A stretch of 64,000 nucleotides of DNA from Platanthera guangdongensis (Eukaryota > Streptophyta > Magnoliopsida > Asparagales > Orchidaceae): the NCBI GenBank assembly GCA_039583875.1, contig CM077166.1, positions 93,838,094-93,902,093 on the forward strand, written 5' to 3'. The stretch's first letter is position 1, and each line of letters opens with the position of its first letter. Of this stretch, positions 1 through 11,960 are shown piece after piece. The notes under the pieces were generated by a model that had not been told where the DNA came from, did no database searches, and was given only the letters and a program-made list of their open reading frames with translations. The position numbers and the translations under genes were made by a program.

Positions 1-797
1 TCTCCAACTCCAATGCAAAGCTTGGAGTTGAGGTCATCAATGGACGGGAGCTTCGCCAGAGGGTTTAGAAAGCTTCGGAATCACTGGCTACGGACTCCCG
101 ATGAAATTGGAGTTGGATGGAGTAGCTGGAAAAGTAGAACGACACTTCCTGTGCACTCTCCAATCGCAGAAATGACCATCGTTGCCCTAAATCGCGGAGC
201 AGGCACTTAAATACAGAGGCAGAATAAGCAGAGTGCACGATCAATGGCGCACGACCACTGGTCGTGCGCACTATCAGTCGATGATCGTGCGCAATTTCCA
301 ATTAAACCTGCAACTTGGATAGAAACATCATCAGATTTGCGCACAATTAGTGGCGCACGACCGATGGTCGTGCGCACTGAATCCACTGATCGTGCGATTG
401 GCTAAGACAGAACTGGGGAAAGGAGAATGTAATGTGCACGATCAGTACTGCATGACCAATGGTCGTGCGCAGTCAGTCCAGTGATTGTGCGCAGTGTTCC
501 TGAATCGTCGGGGTCTCCCGAGCGGTTCCGGAGCACGCACACGACCCATGCAGTAGCAGAAGAGGCAGATATGCCACCAAAAGTGCACACCACATTCTCA
601 AGACACGGCGAGAGAACAAGTAAAAGAAACAGAAATACAGAAACATCTAAAGCATACAGAAAACGGGCCTAAAGTGCACTTAATCATGAAATAGACAAGT
701 AAGCAAATATAAGCAGTTATAGCTCTCAAGTGCAGTGCTAAGACAATAAAACTGGCCCAGATGAGTCCAAAAATCAGTGTAATATTTGGACTCATCA
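1..797 (-). repeat. Element 1 3' LTR, cut by the window edge
   Basis: This matches 5841-6639 almost base for base, including the inner end ggactcatca. Only the U3-side 797 bp are present; about 640 bp lie left of the window. It carries the same three compound palindromes as the other copy, near 236-293, 338-395 and 434-492. Confidence 0.9.
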
Positions 798-813
798 CAC
801 CCCCAGACTTACC
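798..813 (-). other. Polypurine tract of element 1
   Basis: On the minus strand aagtctgggggtg directly abuts the LTR start tgatgagtcc. This is the usual place and composition for the plus-strand primer of a Ty3/gypsy element. Confidence 0.75.
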
Positions 814-2236
814 CATTTGCGTGTCCCACACAAATCATTACTCCGTGGACTCTAAAAACAGCTAGCTGGCCTAGAAACTTCAAAATAAAGTAGGACGAGA
901 AATCAAATACATCATGCGCATAGAAAATAGAATCAAAAAACTTTTTTTAATTATACTACAGAGCTTAACTTATTCGACAGAGGTAAATAAATATTGTGTC
1001 TACTTAAAATTAGAATTTTGGAGAATCGATCGGTCATATGTACGGTGAAAGTAGACATGCCACTAAGGTGAGCATTGCCCAAGACCGGGGCTCGTGATCA
1101 CCTCCAAAGAAATCCATCAATATCGGGAACCATAAGCTTGCCCTTTCACACTCTCTCTACGATGCTAAGTAGACTCAAATGTGAATCAGCAGGACTTGTA
1201 GGTTTGAATGGGGCTAAGGCTAAGGTGTGGTAGTCAATGATAAACAAGGAGGCTACACGCAACCAAAACGAGCGAACAAGAGCTAAACCCAAATAGCCAC
1301 TAAGAAATGCATGTGTGACACACACCCAGACTTGGCTTGAAAATCGGGTATGCATACGGCCTATCCCGACCAAAACCTAACACACAAGATGGGGATTGCA
1401 ATTCTCCTTGTTATAATTTTAAATTTTCTTTTTTTTTTCTTTTTTATTAATCTTTTTCTTTTTAATTTTTCTTCTTTTTCATTCAGCAATCCCCAAATCT
1501 AAAAATTAGCAATTCATGAATTCATCTCCACATCACATGAATGCCAAATATCACATATCAAATTTTTGAAATCGATCAAGCTCAAGGTTTTGGTTGCGAC
1601 AAAAGGGTTGGCTTTTAGGCTTTGGTGAATATAGGTGGAGCTGAAACAAAAGGAGGGTAGGCGCAAATTTGGCTTGCAAGGGTCAGCTGCTACGACTAGG
1701 TACAAAAAGGCTCAAACTAGCCAAAATGATGGCCTACCTCACGCTCACACTCGACTAACCGGGCACCATTGCTTCGAGTGTACGTTGGAGCAAGTTCTCA
1801 GTCCCCGAAAAAGACGATCCTCCCCCCCCCCCCCCCCCCCCCCCCGACTCGAGCAATACGAGTCTAGTGACGGCTACACTCATCTCTACACTACCGTTTG
1901 ATTACTCCAGATTCTACAATTTTAAGTAGCACAAATAAAATTTACTTTTGCAGAATAAATCTAAGTCTACGAGCATGAAGAAAAAGTAATCTTATACTAT
2001 TTCTATGCAAATCATGAGTACTCGATTAGGAGAACTGCATGAGTTTCGAACTACTATATCCCAAAATCCTAAGTCAACACCACTTTTTAGAGTTTACACA
2101 AAAGTAATACATTTGCCCTGAGCCGCGCGCATGGTTAAGTGCGCGATCATGTGGGTGATTCAGTGTGTGCAATTAGTGATCATGAAATAAATAAATGTAG
2201 ACTAGTATGTAATAAACTGTGATGTGTCGTGATCAC
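814..2236. other. Noncoding 3' region of element 1, between two PPT-like boxes
   Basis: No ORF here resembles a known protein. The stretch holds a T-rich tract near 1420-1470 and a homopolymer of about 27 C at 1820-1845. An env-like ORF, found at this place in some Athila elements, was looked for and not seen. Confidence 0.5.
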
Positions 2237-2237
2237 A

Positions 2238-2253
2238 GGCAACTCCACCCCCA
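2238..2253 (-). other. Second PPT-like box of element 1
   Basis: On the minus strand this reads agtctgggggtgg, nearly the same as the PPT at 798-813 but about 1.44 kb upstream of it. D carries two such boxes with a similar gap. It could be a second plus-strand primer or a conserved relic. Confidence 0.5.
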
Positions 2254-2438
2254 GACTAGAATATGACAATACAGAAAAGTAAACATGTAAATAAAAATAA
2301 AGGGCTAGGGGAAGAAGTACCCATGCTCAAAATTGGGCACACCGGTAGTGCGACGAGATATCCAAGTGCGACCAAGTTGCTGCGCCTCAAAACTTGCTAC
2401 ACCTGCGATTTAAATACTGATGCAAAACAAAAGATGGA

Positions 2439-2446
2439 CTATATAT

Positions 2447-2505
<59 letters not shown>
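2439..2505. repeat. (TA)n microsatellite
   Basis: About 65 bp of alternating T and A with a single interruption near 2449. It lies in the noncoding 3' half of element 1. Confidence 0.95.
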
Positions 2506-2509
<4 letters not shown>

Positions 2510-2730
2510 AAGCTCAAAACACAGCACAAGACCAAATGGTCCAACATGGGTTGTCTCCCGAAAGCCCTTTTGTTTACCATCCTTAAGGTGGACCAAATAC
2601 CTGTATTAGCAGTTATAATAAAGAGTTCTTTGCAGTTTGAAAAGGAAGAAATAAAATATAGAGCCAACTAAAGTTCCATATGCAGCAAGAAAACGAAAAG
2701 AGGAGGGTAAGTGGAATAATGGTATTGCAA

Positions 2731-3687
2731 TCAGCTATAAGAGGATTTGTGGTAAGTCTCTCCGGTGGGGTGCGAGGGGATGGCAGATTTTCTTTTTGCA
2801 TTGGGGGAAGGGGGTTTCCCCTTACTCCAATTGCGCTCTTCCTCACGCCGGAAGGCAGCGTAGCGCTCGTCGCGTAAACGCTTTGCCTCTTTCAGTTTCT
2901 CCACCGTGGGAGACTTCCAATGGATGTAGTCTGTGGGTTTTCCTATTTTTGTGGTTGGTGGCATCCTGTCCGGCACCATGATGGCAACTGGATCTGCCCA
3001 AGCTACAGATCACTTAACAGAGTTATCAACAGTGTTATACAAATAAGTGTCTAGGGATTTCTCCCGGATAAAACTTGGTTCGCCATGCTCAAAAACAGAG
3101 TTGGCGGGAAGTAGAAAGGTAGTCGTGGCTTTGGCACACTCGATCTCTTCTTTGACCAATAGCTCTTGATTCTCAACTATCTCCTGGGAGAGTCCTTTCT
3201 TTGTCTTCTCTTCTGGATGTGCTTCTTCCAATGTTGGGAGTCCTGAATATATCTCGGTATCTGTGACACTCAGAAAATTGTTATTTTGGATGGGAGAGGG
3301 ATATATGGATGTGTTATCGTGGGCGGAATCTTCGGCCGGCCAAGTGACGCGTCCTTTGGAAAAGTCGATGGATGCGCCACTGGCCGTCAGGAATGGGACT
3401 CCTAATATAGGAATAGAGTTATTTTCCCTTCGTCCCAAAACCTGGAAGTCAGTGGTTATACCTTTTTCGTTGACCTCGATTTCGACTTCTCGAACACCTC
3501 CCTCAGTGTCAACCAAATTACCATTCGCTAAGATAAGCGACTTCTGGTTTTCAGTGTCGACTTGTAGGTGCATCTTCGCAACATCTTGCAGGGTGAGGAT
3601 ATTGTTGGATGCCCCGGAGTTGCATAATGCTGGGGTTTCGAAGTTGTTTATTTTACAATTGATGATGAGTTCGTTGCTTTTTCCCAA
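2731..3687 (-). pseudogene. Aspartic protease-like ORF of element 1 with downstream extension
   Basis: The ORF from 3687 down to 3010 (225 codons) has the Athila protease layout: a CNSGASNNIL stretch where the active site should be, then a hydrophobic strand ending IPILGVPFLTASGASIDF, then an acidic tail. The usual motif is D-S/T/L-G-A-S; here the catalytic Asp is replaced (CNSGAS), so proteolysis is unlikely. After a TGA at 3010-3012 the same frame stays open to 2731 with a charged, Lys/Arg/Glu-rich tail that I do not recognise. Where RT should follow there is only the second PPT-like box and noncoding sequence. A frame change separates this ORF from the zinc-knuckle ORF upstream. It is probably a decayed gag-protease polyprotein. 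Confidence 0.7.
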
Positions 3688-3888
3688 ATTTTCCTACACA
3701 AGACTTTTACCTTGTTCATGGGGGTTCTTTTCGGTGTTAGTAGGTAAGGTGCCTTGGGTACGCTCGGAGACCACTTGGGCCAATTGGCCCAATTGTGCCT
3801 CCAGTTTGCGCATCGAGGCGGCTTGATTTGCCATGTTGGTTTGGGAAAGTTCAACGAATTTCTCGAACATCTCTTCTAAAGAACATTT

Positions 3889-4248
3889 TTAACGGCGGGG
3901 GGCCCTTGGGAATAAGTTGAGGCGGCCGCGGATGGCTTCCGGAGGCATACACATCATTTTGATGCTGCCCTGGTGCCATCTTTGGCCAGATACGTTTGGA
4001 TTCCAAGAAACGTTGGGGTGATTTCTCACCCCTGGGTTGTATGTGTTTCCGAAAGGCACTCCCCTGTTTTGATTTGCTACAAAATTAACAGACTCATTCA
4101 GAAAGGAAGATTCGTCTGGTACCTCGACACCTAGGCATTCGAAGCTGTGGTGGTCGGTGCTTCCGCAACCTTGGCATGAGATTGCCATCACTGGGGCAGC
4201 GGCGACGGGCTTGGGATATCCACGGAGAATACTCTGCTTGTGCTTCAT
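3889..4248 (-). pseudogene. Gag C-terminal part with zinc knuckle, element 1
   Basis: This 119-codon ORF contains CQGCGSTDHHSFEC, a CX2CX4HX4C zinc knuckle that would bind genomic RNA during particle assembly, followed by an Asn/Pro/Gly-rich stretch. Its ATG overlaps the TGA of the upstream gag ORF as ATGA (4245-4248), so it sits in a different frame. A small indel is the simplest cause. Translational restart at the ATGA overlap is possible but unsupported. It ends at 3889 just before the protease-like ORF. Confidence 0.75.
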
Positions 4249-4991
4249 GGTATGTTTCTTCCAGCGGTCCAGTAAGCGTTGTGGGTGGCAGTGACTTGTA
4301 AGATTCTCAGAGCATCATCTGGAGCAGGGTTCATGATTGTTCCTCCGGAGGAGGCATCGATCATGGCTCGGTGGTGGGGTTTAATAGCTAAATAGAAACG
4401 TTCGACGAGGTTCCACGTTTGGAATCCATGGTTAGGGCACTTCCTCAGCAGATCGTTGAAACGCTCCCAAACTTCGGCTAAACTTTCTTGATCGTCTTGC
4501 CGGAAGTTGGCTATTGCTCGCCTCATGCTCACGATCCGATCTACGGGGTGGAACTTAGCTAGGAATTTTGTGTTCAAAGCCTCCCAGGTGGTGGCTGTTC
4601 CAGGTTGGAAGGAGTGAAGCCATGTCTTGGCTTTGTCCCTTAGTGAAAAAGGGAAGAGGTGGAGCTTGACTGTTTCGTCCGGGATTCCAGCATAGCGGAA
4701 CGTTGCGCAAATTTCGGAGAATTCCGCCAAGTTAAGATGTGCGTCTTCAGTAGCTATTCCTGAGAATTGAGCATTATTCCGAATGATATTCAGGATAGCT
4801 GATTTAATCTCGAACTGTTGGTTGGTGATAGCAGGTCCGAAACCAGGGTATATGCTCCCGACAGTAGGTGTGGTATAATCCCTCATGGTGCCGACCTGGG
4901 GAGGCTTCACTTCATTTTCGTCGACTTTGCGGTCGCCAGGAGGTATCCCTCCAACTCGGTTGCCGGAATCGATATTCAGCTGGTCTACCAT
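4245..4991 (-). pseudogene. Gag (capsid region), Athila-type, element 1
   Basis: The 248-codon ORF carries the retrotransposon gag domain. Key stretches are FPFSLRDKAKTWLHSF (about residue 105), WERFNDLLRKCPNHGF and MIDASSGGTIMNPAPDDA (about residue 212), which is characteristic of Athila gag. The protein would form the virus-like particle that packages element RNA. It starts about 190 bp downstream of the PBS, as expected for the first gene. The frame is open across the capsid domain and then stops at an ATGA overlap with the zinc-knuckle ORF. Because gag is the best kept part, this element probably belonged to a gag-bearing non-autonomous family that used an autonomous Athila for RT and integrase. 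Confidence 0.85.
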
Positions 4992-5182
4992 TGGGGCTAA
5001 AGTTATGGCGGCGGCGCGTCTTCGCGCTAGGATAGTACATTCGATCTCTGGGTCCTAGGCTACAATATCTCTTGTGGCTCAACCCTGCATTCACTGCGGC
5101 AAAGACTAGAGGAAACATCAGTCAAAAACACTAAGTCTTATAACAATATTTTCAGTCATCCTGAGTCGCTCTATAGTTGCAT

Positions 5183-5200
5183 TCCCCGTCAACGGCGCCA
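5183..5200 (-). other. Primer-binding site of element 1
   Basis: On the minus strand tggcgccgttgacgggga lies six bases from the LTR end (atatca). The same site, one base different, is at 51522-51539 in D. It matches the PBS class typical of Athila elements. Confidence 0.85.
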
Positions 5201-5206
5201 AAAACT

Positions 5207-6639
5207 TGATATGTGGAAATCGACAAGCACACCGGTCACACTAGTAATAAAATTTGGGAATAAATCCCCGAGTGTCGGTCTCTTGAGCAATGCAATTAGC
5301 ATAGAGCGGCGACAGTTCAGAAAATATCGTTATGAGGGTTATACTTAGAAAAGATTAAAAAGGGGCCCTGTGAGATTGTGGTTTATTGATCTAATAAACT
5401 AATTAAGGCTATGCGGGTCGAAGGCACCGCTTTGCAAGGTGAGGTGAGTGTATCGGCCATGATGCCGAACTTTGGTTGGGCGATTGGACGAAAGCTAATG
5501 GATGGAAGTGTTCTTGTGCGGAGTGAAATCGGGTGAAACAAGGGTATGGAGTGGATGTGGAGTGGGCAAGGCGCATTCACAACACACAACTCAAAAGCAA
5601 ATGAAAACTACAAACATTCACTTAGATATAGAGTACAAAATGTAGTTCATTACAATATCAAATCATTCCATACAACGGAGGAAGGGGAAGAGGAGTAAAC
5701 CACTAGAGGGTGAAAGTGCACCGCAGGTCGTGGCTGGAATAGCGAGTTGTCATTCCTTTTCCGGGCTCAGTCTGAGGAGGCTTCTGGTACCAACGAGCGT
5801 CACCTCGAAGGCCTTTGAGTCCGTTCTCTAGGTCGTCTTCTTCTCCAACTCTGGTGGAAAGCTTGGAGTTGAGGTCATCAATGGCCGGGAGCTTCGCCGG
5901 AGGGTTTGGAAAGCTTCGGAATCACCGACTACGGACTCTCGATGAAGGTGGAGGTGGATGGTGTAGCTGGAGAAGTAGAACGGCACTTCCCATGCACTCT
6001 CCGATCCCAAAAATGTCCAGCGTTGCCCTAAATAGCCGAGCAGGCCCTTAAATATGGAGGCAGAATAAGCAGAGCGCACGATCAGTGGCGCACGACCAGT
6101 GGTGGTGCGCACTATCGGTCGATGATCGTGCACAATTTCCAATTAAACCTGCAACTTAGACAAAAATAACAGCAGATATGCGCACGATCAGTGGCGCACG
6201 ACCGGTGGTCGTGCGCACTGAATCCACTGATCGTGCGATTGCCTAAGACAAAACTGGGGAAAAGGAGAATATAATGCGCACGATTAGTAGCGCACGACTA
6301 GTGGTCGTGCGTAGTGAGTCCAGTGATCGTGCGCAGTGTTCCTGAATCGTCGGGGTCTCCCGAGTGGTTCTAGAGCACGCACACGACCCATGCACCAGCA
6401 GAAGAGGCACATAGGCCACCAAAAGTGCACACCACATTCTCAAGACACGGCGAGAGAACAAGTAAAACAAATGTAAATACAGAAACATCTAAAACACACA
6501 GAAAACGGGCTTAAAGTGCACTTAATCATAAAATAGGCAAGTAAGCAAATATAAGCAGTTATAGCTCTCAAGTGCAGTGCTAAGACGATAAAACTGGCCT
6601 AGATGAGTCCAAAAATCAGTGTAATATTTGGACTCATCA
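5207..6639 (-). repeat. Element 1 5' LTR (1433 bp)
   Basis: Complete LTR. On the minus strand it starts tgatgagtcc and ends catatca, giving TG...CA termini. It lies next to the PBS at 5183-5200. The U3 half holds three compound palindromes. ORFs of 60-104 codons inside it are not protein-like. Confidence 0.9.
6074..6334. promoter_or_regulatory. Three compound CACG palindromes in the element 1 LTR
   Basis: Units of about 58 bp lie at 6074-6131, 6180-6237 and 6276-6334. Each has outer arms cgcacgatcagtg / cactgatcgtgcg and an inner palindrome gcgcacgacc..ggtcgtgcgc, with spacers of about 40-48 bp. The three units sit 300-570 bp inside the U3 end. They recur at 236-492 in the other LTR. A transcription-factor array or a hairpin source is plausible; function is not shown. 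Confidence 0.7.
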
Positions 6640-8891
6640 ACATCCCATACGCCTCTGTACATGTCCTAGGTGCACTCTAGAGTCTTGCGTACTATTTGCT
6701 GGCTACCCACCAGTATTTTTGGTTGACTATGCATTCTTGTGGATCGTCCTCAAAATCGCAGTGTAAAACAACCCACTGGCCCCTCAAACCCTTACACCTC
6801 GCCAGAGTCACCGTAATGTCATCGGTGTGACGATAGGCCCAGTACCGCGTGGCCCACCACAGGTTTATGCACATGCAAGATATTCCAACTCGAGCCTCCA
6901 ACTCGCAGGACCAACCCGTCTTGAATCCCTCCAACCCATCACGGGTGAGATTGTGTATTAGTGCCATTTTTTTAAATCCCTCCAACCCATCACGGGTGAG
7001 ATTGCACACTAGTGCCTTTATTCTGAATCCCTCCAACCCAGCACGGGTGAGAATGAACATCAATGTCTTAGCCTATTAGACTACTCTTGTCTACTGTTTG
7101 TTATACCTAGCAGTTTTGGGTAAATCCCAGGACTGCCCAGGGCATGCATGGTGAAGGGCTCTCGAGGGCACTAGGAGCTACGATGGGTTGAATCCCAAAG
7201 CTCCCTTTCGCAAGGATATTTATTTTTATTAATATCTACCCATGATCGATACCCAGCTCTCGTTATTACTCTGGAAAGAACCTAATGAATTAAGTTATTA
7301 TTTGGGAATTCGGCGGACTTCCGCCGGACTCCGTTCTAGTTACTGTCCTTGGGGTCTTACACTTTATTGCTCGAAACTATGGAGTGACCTAGTGGACACC
7401 AATTAGGGTTTGTCTTTCCAATGTAGTTACCAACTCAACCTTCTATCGTATCCCCTGAGAGTCCCAGTGACATGTGCTATATTTTGCTAAGTGCACCCAT
7501 GACCTAAGTTGACCCGTATGACGTGTCATCCAAACTCTAGGGTCAGATTCCCCTAAATATTTATCATGGTTGTTATGATGTATGATAAAGATTGAACTAG
7601 GTTTCATTATTTTTTTCCAAGGGATTAAGGGGCCTAAATTAATTATTTTAATTGCGCGACCAGGTCACCTTGAACATGAAGTACTACATATAATGGTTCA
7701 ACCTACCTAAGGAATTTAATGGTGTTCGATAAGGTTAAATATTGCTGCCTATGAGATTTCATAGTATTTCCATGCAAATTCTATTTATTTCCTATTTAAT
7801 ATTAAAATTCCAATTCAATCACTTTTCAAATAAAGTACCTCTACTACTCAATCAAAAAATTCTGAGAAAATTAGTATGTGTTCATGATGATATAATAAGG
7901 CTAAGTGCAGAATTTCCCAATCTTAATCAATGATCTAACATAGCTTATATACATTTAGACAATATTACCAAAATGCCATTATAAGGGTTTTTAACATATA
8001 TAGACATCCAATAATTATCAAATAATTTATGAGGAACCAAAACACAATAACAAACCACTGTAAATTTTTTCATAATTTTAAAACACTAATTTCCCCTATT
8101 TTTAATTAATTCCCAAAAGAGACAAAATGGTTAAATCTACTTAAAATCCAAGGAAACATTATTAAACAGTGTCATAAATTTTTCCAGAGGTGAACTTTGC
8201 CCTTCTAGAGCCTGTGTCAAAAATCCATAATTTAATGAATTTATTTGCCCTATTTTCCAAATTTATTTCCTAACTTGACACATTTTCCAATAATTCCAAA
8301 TAATGGGATCTTTGATACCAAAAATCTCAAATTTCCCATGGGAGGTATATACCATTCCTATGAGCCTATGTCAAGTGTTTCATGGACTTGCAATGACCCA
8401 ATTGGGCTAAATCCACAATTTTCTATTTTTACTATTGGCACCCCAAATTTGAATATGCCAATCTCATGCATGTGGGATTTCCCAAACATGTAGAGGTCAA
8501 AATGACCTGAAAGTTTTATCATGGATTTATCTTGAACTAATGAACATCCCACCCAAATTTGGGGGCATTTGGAGTCATATGTCTCCAAAAATAAATACAC
8601 TTAATTTAATTTTTAGTATTTCATCAAATACTATAGAAAAATTCTGACAAAAAATTCCCATTTTGGGTCAGACACTAGTTTTACACCTAACACAAGCCTA
8701 GCCAAAATTTGAAGTCATGGTGACTTATGGTTTGACTTGGGCATTTATTTTTAAATTTTCCCTAGCCTATGACCAGCCTTGGTAGAATGGCCCTACATGG
8801 AGATCTACTTTACCAAATTATGAGTTTAGGGTGTCATTTTAAGGGTACGGTCATGCCCTACATTTTTTATGTTGAGAGCTACCTTTGAATG
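6640..8891. other. Old AT-rich sequence, possibly part of a Tekay-like LTR
   Basis: Apart from the minisatellite at 6924-7076 I see no gene, domain or LTR terminus. Together with 10578-11960 it may be one old LTR split by the solo LTR at 8892-10577, because 11960 ends like a Tekay LTR (agatgttaca). The matching start would lie left of the window beyond element 1. Confidence 0.35.
6924..7076 (+). repeat. Minisatellite, 51 bp x 3
   Basis: The phrase aatccctccaaccca(t/g)cacgg begins at 6924, 6975 and 7026, giving an exact 51-bp period. The last copy is the most diverged. ORFs on both strands across it are by-products of the repeat because 51 is a multiple of three. Confidence 0.9.
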
Positions 8892-10577
8892 TGTAACACC
8901 CCCTATCCGTCGCACAGCATATAGCAGTAGGTCCGGCCGGGGCCCGACGACATATACCACAGACAGACCAGAAGGTTATGCAATGGAAACCATCCTCCCA
9001 ATAACCAACGTCCTACACAGAGTACATTCTAGCGGAAGTAATTTAAAAGTTGCAAATTAAGGACCCAGCCAACAACATGAACGTCCACTACATAAACCCA
9101 ACAGGAATGTAAGTACAAATACACAAGTACTTGGCCTTATGGCCTTACAATAGTTTACTCAAATAAAAGTGTCTTCCAAACCTCGGCACGTAGGCCGGTC
9201 ACACATGAGAAACAAAGTAAACATTCAAATAAAGGACTTCTTGAACGTTAGGGTTTGAGATTTTGAGCGGGTACGGTTCCACCTAACCCGTTGCTCACAC
9301 TGCAACGTCAATTTAAGCCATATGTGCGGGTCAAGCTTTCCCGAGTCCCAAATCGATCACACACTTTACATAACCCAGTTATGTGCAAGTTGGCTCCCAG
9401 ACCACCATGACGACAGAATCACGCATCTTCCCAGTTTTCCGGGTGCACCTTGGAGTTTGTCACCAAGGTTCCCTGTTGCAATCTACCGCGTAGAAAACCT
9501 GAAAAACAACAATTGGCGCGGAGTCTTCTCTGACCATTCATTCAATGCAACATCATCGATCCATACCAACTTGTCCGGGTATGCTTCACACATCATGCCT
9601 ATGTTCGTTTATCGATTACGAATTATATATGCAAAATAACAGGGACTATTCATGTCTACCCGAAGGAACACCTCACACTCACCGCAAACTCGCGAGAGCG
9701 AGCTTCCTATGCAAGGAAAAAGAGGACTTCAGATGTTCAAGATGAGAATCATTACCCTAGCATTCCTCTTCGACGCCATGAAGATCTATGCAGATGAAAA
9801 GCATCGCAACATCCTGACCTCCGTAGATTCGAGCTCGGCTAGCAATTTCGGGCTCCGAAGCTCCACCGGCGGCCGGATCTCTCCTCCTTCTTCTTCCTTG
9901 CTCTCCTCTCTCTCTAGAACTTTCGAAAGAGAAATATTGGAGGAAATGAGAGTTTCTAAACCATATCCCCGGGTTAAACCCTGCCAGGATCAGCCAGGAC
10001 CCTTGGATCCCAAAGGAAGTAAACGGACGGGCACGATTCGCACTTAAAATCCAAAACCTAGGCTGAACACGACTTATGACACGCCCGTATCGAAGGCCAT
10101 GTGCCTCAATCGACGCCGAAACCGGCGCATCCCGAAAAGATCACGGGCACTCGACACGCCCGTGTCAGGCTTGACATGCCCGTGTCAGCAAGTACACGCC
10201 CGTGTAGCGGGTCGTGTTCCTCCATCGACACGGGAACAACACCAACCGGAGAAGAACATGGGTATTCGACACGCCGGTGTCCCATTTGACACACCCATGT
10301 CCAACCCGAACACGCCTGGGCTCCAAGCTGTGTTTCTCCCCCGACGCAACTCAGCCAACTACCCGAGTAGGACACGGCCTAGGACACACCCATGTCTCAG
10401 GACGTGTTCGCTGCTTGACGATCGTCGACTGCAGTTTCGTCGACCACATGGCATCGTCGAACCCGAACACGACACGGCCCTGGGACACACCCGTGTCCCA
10501 GGGCGTGTGACCCCTTCCAAGCACCAAACTTGGCTCAAAATGCTACCCGTCCTACTTTTGAGTTTCGGGGCGTTATA
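8892..10577. repeat. Solo LTR, Tekay/Del-like (1686 bp)
   Basis: It begins tgtaacacccc and ends ggggcgttata, near-perfect inverted termini typical of Tekay/Del LTRs (the final CA is now TA). It is flanked by gaatg (8887-8891) and taatg (10578-10582), a one-mismatch 5-bp target duplication. No internal region or second copy follows, so it is a solo LTR left by LTR-LTR recombination. It shares an exact 29-bp stretch (9238-9266) with the LTR of element A (13461-13489). Orientation is uncertain. Confidence 0.75.
10078..10515. promoter_or_regulatory. Cluster of gacacgcccgtgtc palindromes in the solo LTR
   Basis: Near-palindromes of the form gacacgcccgtgtc and variants (gacatgcccgtgtc, gacacgccggtgtc, gacacacccatgtc) are grouped in units starting near 10152, 10267, 10370 and 10466, about 95-115 bp apart. 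The last unit is the strongest inverted repeat, ccctgggacac ... gtgtcccaggg. ORFs of 60-177 codons across the cluster show no protein character. Confidence 0.7.
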
Positions 10578-11960
10578 TAATGTGCCTCTAAGAGGCCTAA
10601 AATTGACCTGCAAAGATACTATAAAAGTGTGACATAATTAATACTATTCATAATAAACATTTTAATTAAATGAACTGGAATTAATTTGGACGGCATCAGG
10701 TCATCGTCCCCTTCAGCCAATGACTGAGATTAAATATTCCTGGGCCATGTTTGCTGGCTTATTCCGGCTATCTGGGCCGGCGCCATCGCCGGCGATTATT
10801 GCCACCACCTCCGTTGATGTGGTGGCTAGTGTTTCCCGGCAGTGAGGCTGTCGGAGACGGCTCCTTCGGTGATACCAAGCAAGAAGAAAATCTTGGGAAA
10901 TTTCTCTCTTCCTCTCATGGTATCGGGCTCAGTTGAGCCTGTTGTCTCGCTTAATTGAGCTAGATAACTAGCACGGAGTGAGGTGAGGTGAAATGAACCT
11001 GCAGGCGGGCTTGGTAGTGTGTGCGGTGGCGGTGCTCCATGGTCGTAGCTTGCTCCGGCGAACCAGCCCGATTCTCCATTTCACTAGCAAAATCCTTGCT
11101 CCAGCAGTCGAACTCCACTCATTTCCACCTCCGGAAGCTGATGGTGGGCTTAGATTTGGTTATGAGTGGCTGTGGGAGAAGTTTGAATTAAGGGGGTTGT
11201 CGGCCATGGCTTTGGAATCTCCCCCTAGCCACCAGGTGTCCCCAAACCCCTCCACCTTGCTAGAATGATTCTTGGAAGCTCAGCCAACAGCTTGGGTAGA
11301 GGGAAGGAGGGCCACAGGGCCTCCATCCTCTCTCTCCCTCTCTTCTCTCTCCTCCTTTTCTCCAAAATGTCTAAATTACCCCCATGCATGCATTCTCTCT
11401 CCAATTTCAGGAGGGGAGGGGTTGTCATTAACACTTTAGGCTTGTCATGGGCCCTGCCTCATGGACTTTAACCATTGGGAATGGGCTTGGCCTCCCTTTT
11501 TCTTGCTTTAGGCCATTTTTTGACTTGTTGACTTATATGGTTGACTTGGTCAATTTGATGAGTGGGATGGCCCTACTTGATGGTCATGGTCCCTATGGCA
11601 CCACCCAACTTTGGTTGGGCCATGGTGATGCCCTACCTTGGCTAATTGGGCCTTTAGGTGTGAGTTTGACCAAATTATGGTTTATAGTTAACTTGGGTCA
11701 ACTTGGGTCAATAGGTGACCCAATGATGTGTCTTATGGTTCACTTAGATTGTTATTAGGGTTAGGGGTGTAGTGGTGGGGCCTAAGTGTAGCTAAGGCCC
11801 CAATTTGGGTTAATTTAACTTGGGTTAACTTGGGCCCTATAGTGGGTCCCATGTGACTACAACCTAACTCCATGGTTCAAACCTAGCCTAAACACATGGC
11901 CCCACCACATGTCCTAACCAAAACCAAGTAGTGTGGTCTAATTGGAAATGAGATGTTACA
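10578..11960. other. Flank of the solo LTR ending in a Tekay-like LTR terminus
   Basis: The segment ends ggaaatgagatgttaca at 11960, the kind of terminus seen in Tekay/Del LTRs, directly against a Tat integrase relic. The text between 11450 and 11940 is poor in complexity, with many ttgg, gggcc and ccatgg words. No coding domain was seen. Confidence 0.4.

Larger units (their letters stand above)
1..6639 (-). mobile_element. Element 1: Athila-type non-autonomous LTR retrotransposon (gag and protease only)
   Basis: Two direct copies of one LTR (1-797 and 5207-6639) flank an internal region. Read on the minus strand it holds a primer-binding site, a gag gene, a protease-like ORF and a polypurine tract next to the left LTR. 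No reverse transcriptase, RNase H or integrase motif was seen in any frame between protease and the 3' LTR, so it would depend on another element to move. Gag resembles the Athila lineage and the PBS (tggcgccgttg...) is of the type used by Athila. The left end lies outside the window, so the target-site duplication cannot be checked; the five bases after the right LTR are acatc. The two LTR copies differ at roughly one base in ten, so the insertion is not recent. Confidence 0.85.

Noticed and set aside
814..2236. Env-like gene in the Athila elements
   Set aside because: No ORF with signal peptide, transmembrane segment or env-like length was seen here or at 54444-56899.
2263..2671. ORFs rich in Ile-Tyr on both strands
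   Set aside because: Translation of the (TA)n microsatellite.
9322..10632. Overlapping ORFs of 60-177 codons
   Set aside because: They lie within the solo LTR and its palindrome cluster; the amino-acid text only reflects the repeated words.
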